Source: a bacterium
GTDB lineage: Bacteria; Auribacterota; JABMQX01
DNA: 6,220 nt
Direction of reading: 5' to 3'
NCBI GenBank assembly: GCA_013203085.1
Contig: JABMQX010000389.1
Span: 1 to 6,220, forward strand
The position numbers and the translations under genes are program-made. This document shows positions 5,880-6,220 of the stretch, one piece after another; the stretch's first letter is position 1; every line of letters begins with the position of its first letter. Under the pieces are notes generated by a model. The model made no database searches. It was not told the origin of the DNA and was given only the letters and a program-made list of their open reading frames with translations.

Positions 5880-6220
5880 ATGAAAATCGGCCAATACGCC
5901 ATCTCGTTTGTGGTTCTTATGTTCTGTTTACATTCGCTCTCGATTTCTTCGGCAACCGAAGAGGCTGCCATCCACGTCGGCTTATCGAAAGTTGAAATCA
6001 CACCGCCCGTCGGGGGAAAGATGTGGGGATATGCCGGGCGAGGTCCCTCCACCGGCGTGCACGATCCCCTCTTCGCAAGAGTCGCCTATTTTGAGTCTGG
6101 CGAGACAAAGGTCGCTTTAGTGAGCTGGGACGTCTGCGAGTTTCAATCCCCGTGGCTGAGGAAGCAATTGGAAGACATCAGCATACCAAACCTCCTCTTA
6201 TGCAGCACGCACACTCACGC
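5880..6220 (+). CDS. Secreted neutral/alkaline ceramidase-family protein, N-terminus (runs off right edge)
   Basis: First 113 residues of an exported hydrolase resembling the N-terminal domain of neutral/alkaline non-lysosomal ceramidases, zinc enzymes that cleave the amide bond of ceramide; many bacterial members have unknown substrates. Residues 1-25 are a Sec signal peptide (basic start, hydrophobic core ISFVVLMFCLHSL, cleavage likely after SISSA). The mature part has the family opening VGLSKVEITPPVGG (33-46), then GYAGRGPSTGVHDPLFARVAYF (50-71), VALVSWDVCEF (78-88) and LLLCSTHTH (105-113). The THTH motif carries an expected zinc ligand and normally continues S-G-P just past the edge. Start: the ATG has GGGAGG (5866-5871) 8 nt upstream. 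It is divergent from the sigma/T2SS operon. The family call is good; ceramide as true substrate is not shown. Confidence 0.84.
   Translation, partial: MKIGQYAISFVVLMFCLHSLSISSATEEAAIHVGLSKVEITPPVGGKMWGYAGRGPSTGVHDPLFARVAYFESGETKVALVSWDVCEFQSPWLRKQLEDISIPNLLLCSTHTH

Noticed and set aside
5681..6052. 123-codon minus-strand open frame across the divergent region
   Set aside because: It overlaps the 5' end of the ceramidase-family gene, whose signal peptide and family motifs are convincing; the antisense peptide looks random.
1..6220. tRNA, rRNA, CRISPR arrays or insertion sequences
   Set aside because: No cloverleaf, rRNA-like stretch, regularly spaced repeat array, transposase motif or terminal inverted repeats were seen on either strand.

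Overview
This window looks like chromosomal DNA of a diderm (Gram-negative-type) bacterium. It encodes an outer-membrane secretin with its inner-membrane partner and assembly ATPase, plus a membrane-anchored anti-sigma factor. Base composition is moderately GC-rich. Protein divergence and architecture (a GspC-like protein with an inserted Cys/His cluster, Thr-rich secretin linkers, a ceramidase-family secreted enzyme) suggest an environmental, perhaps uncultivated lineage (PVC, deltaproteobacterial or candidate-phylum type). The sequence alone does not fix the taxon.

Layout: five genes run leftward on the minus strand in the order ECF sigma factor (5565-4969), zinc-type anti-sigma factor (4820-4092), gspC-like PDZ protein (4053-3076), gspD secretin (3062-696) and gspE ATPase N-terminus (610 to the left edge, truncated). 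C-D-E is the classical gene order of a type II secretion system (T2SS), so the window shows the promoter-proximal part of a T2SS operon headed by its own sigma/anti-sigma pair. Spacing is 13 bp for C/D, 38 bp for anti-sigma/C (with a strong hairpin), 85 bp for D/E, and an unusually long 148 bp for sigma/anti-sigma. A 314-bp region (5566-5879) separates the sigma gene from a divergent plus-strand gene (5880 to the right edge, truncated) for a secreted neutral/alkaline ceramidase-family enzyme. That region holds an ECF-type promoter candidate for the sigma gene, a 14-bp perfect palindrome and repeated CACGAAA motifs.

How the parts may work together (inference): the ECF factor transcribes its own operon; the anti-sigma spans the inner membrane and holds the sigma factor until an envelope signal arrives; release raises expression of the secretin, its inner-membrane clamp and the ATPase. 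Two further control points are visible: a four-ligand Cys/His motif of heavy-metal-binding-domain type on the periplasmic side of the GspC-like protein, and a tandem MshEN-type cyclic-di-GMP-binding motif at the N-terminus of GspE. The ceramidase-like protein has a Sec-type signal peptide and is a possible, unproven, T2SS cargo.
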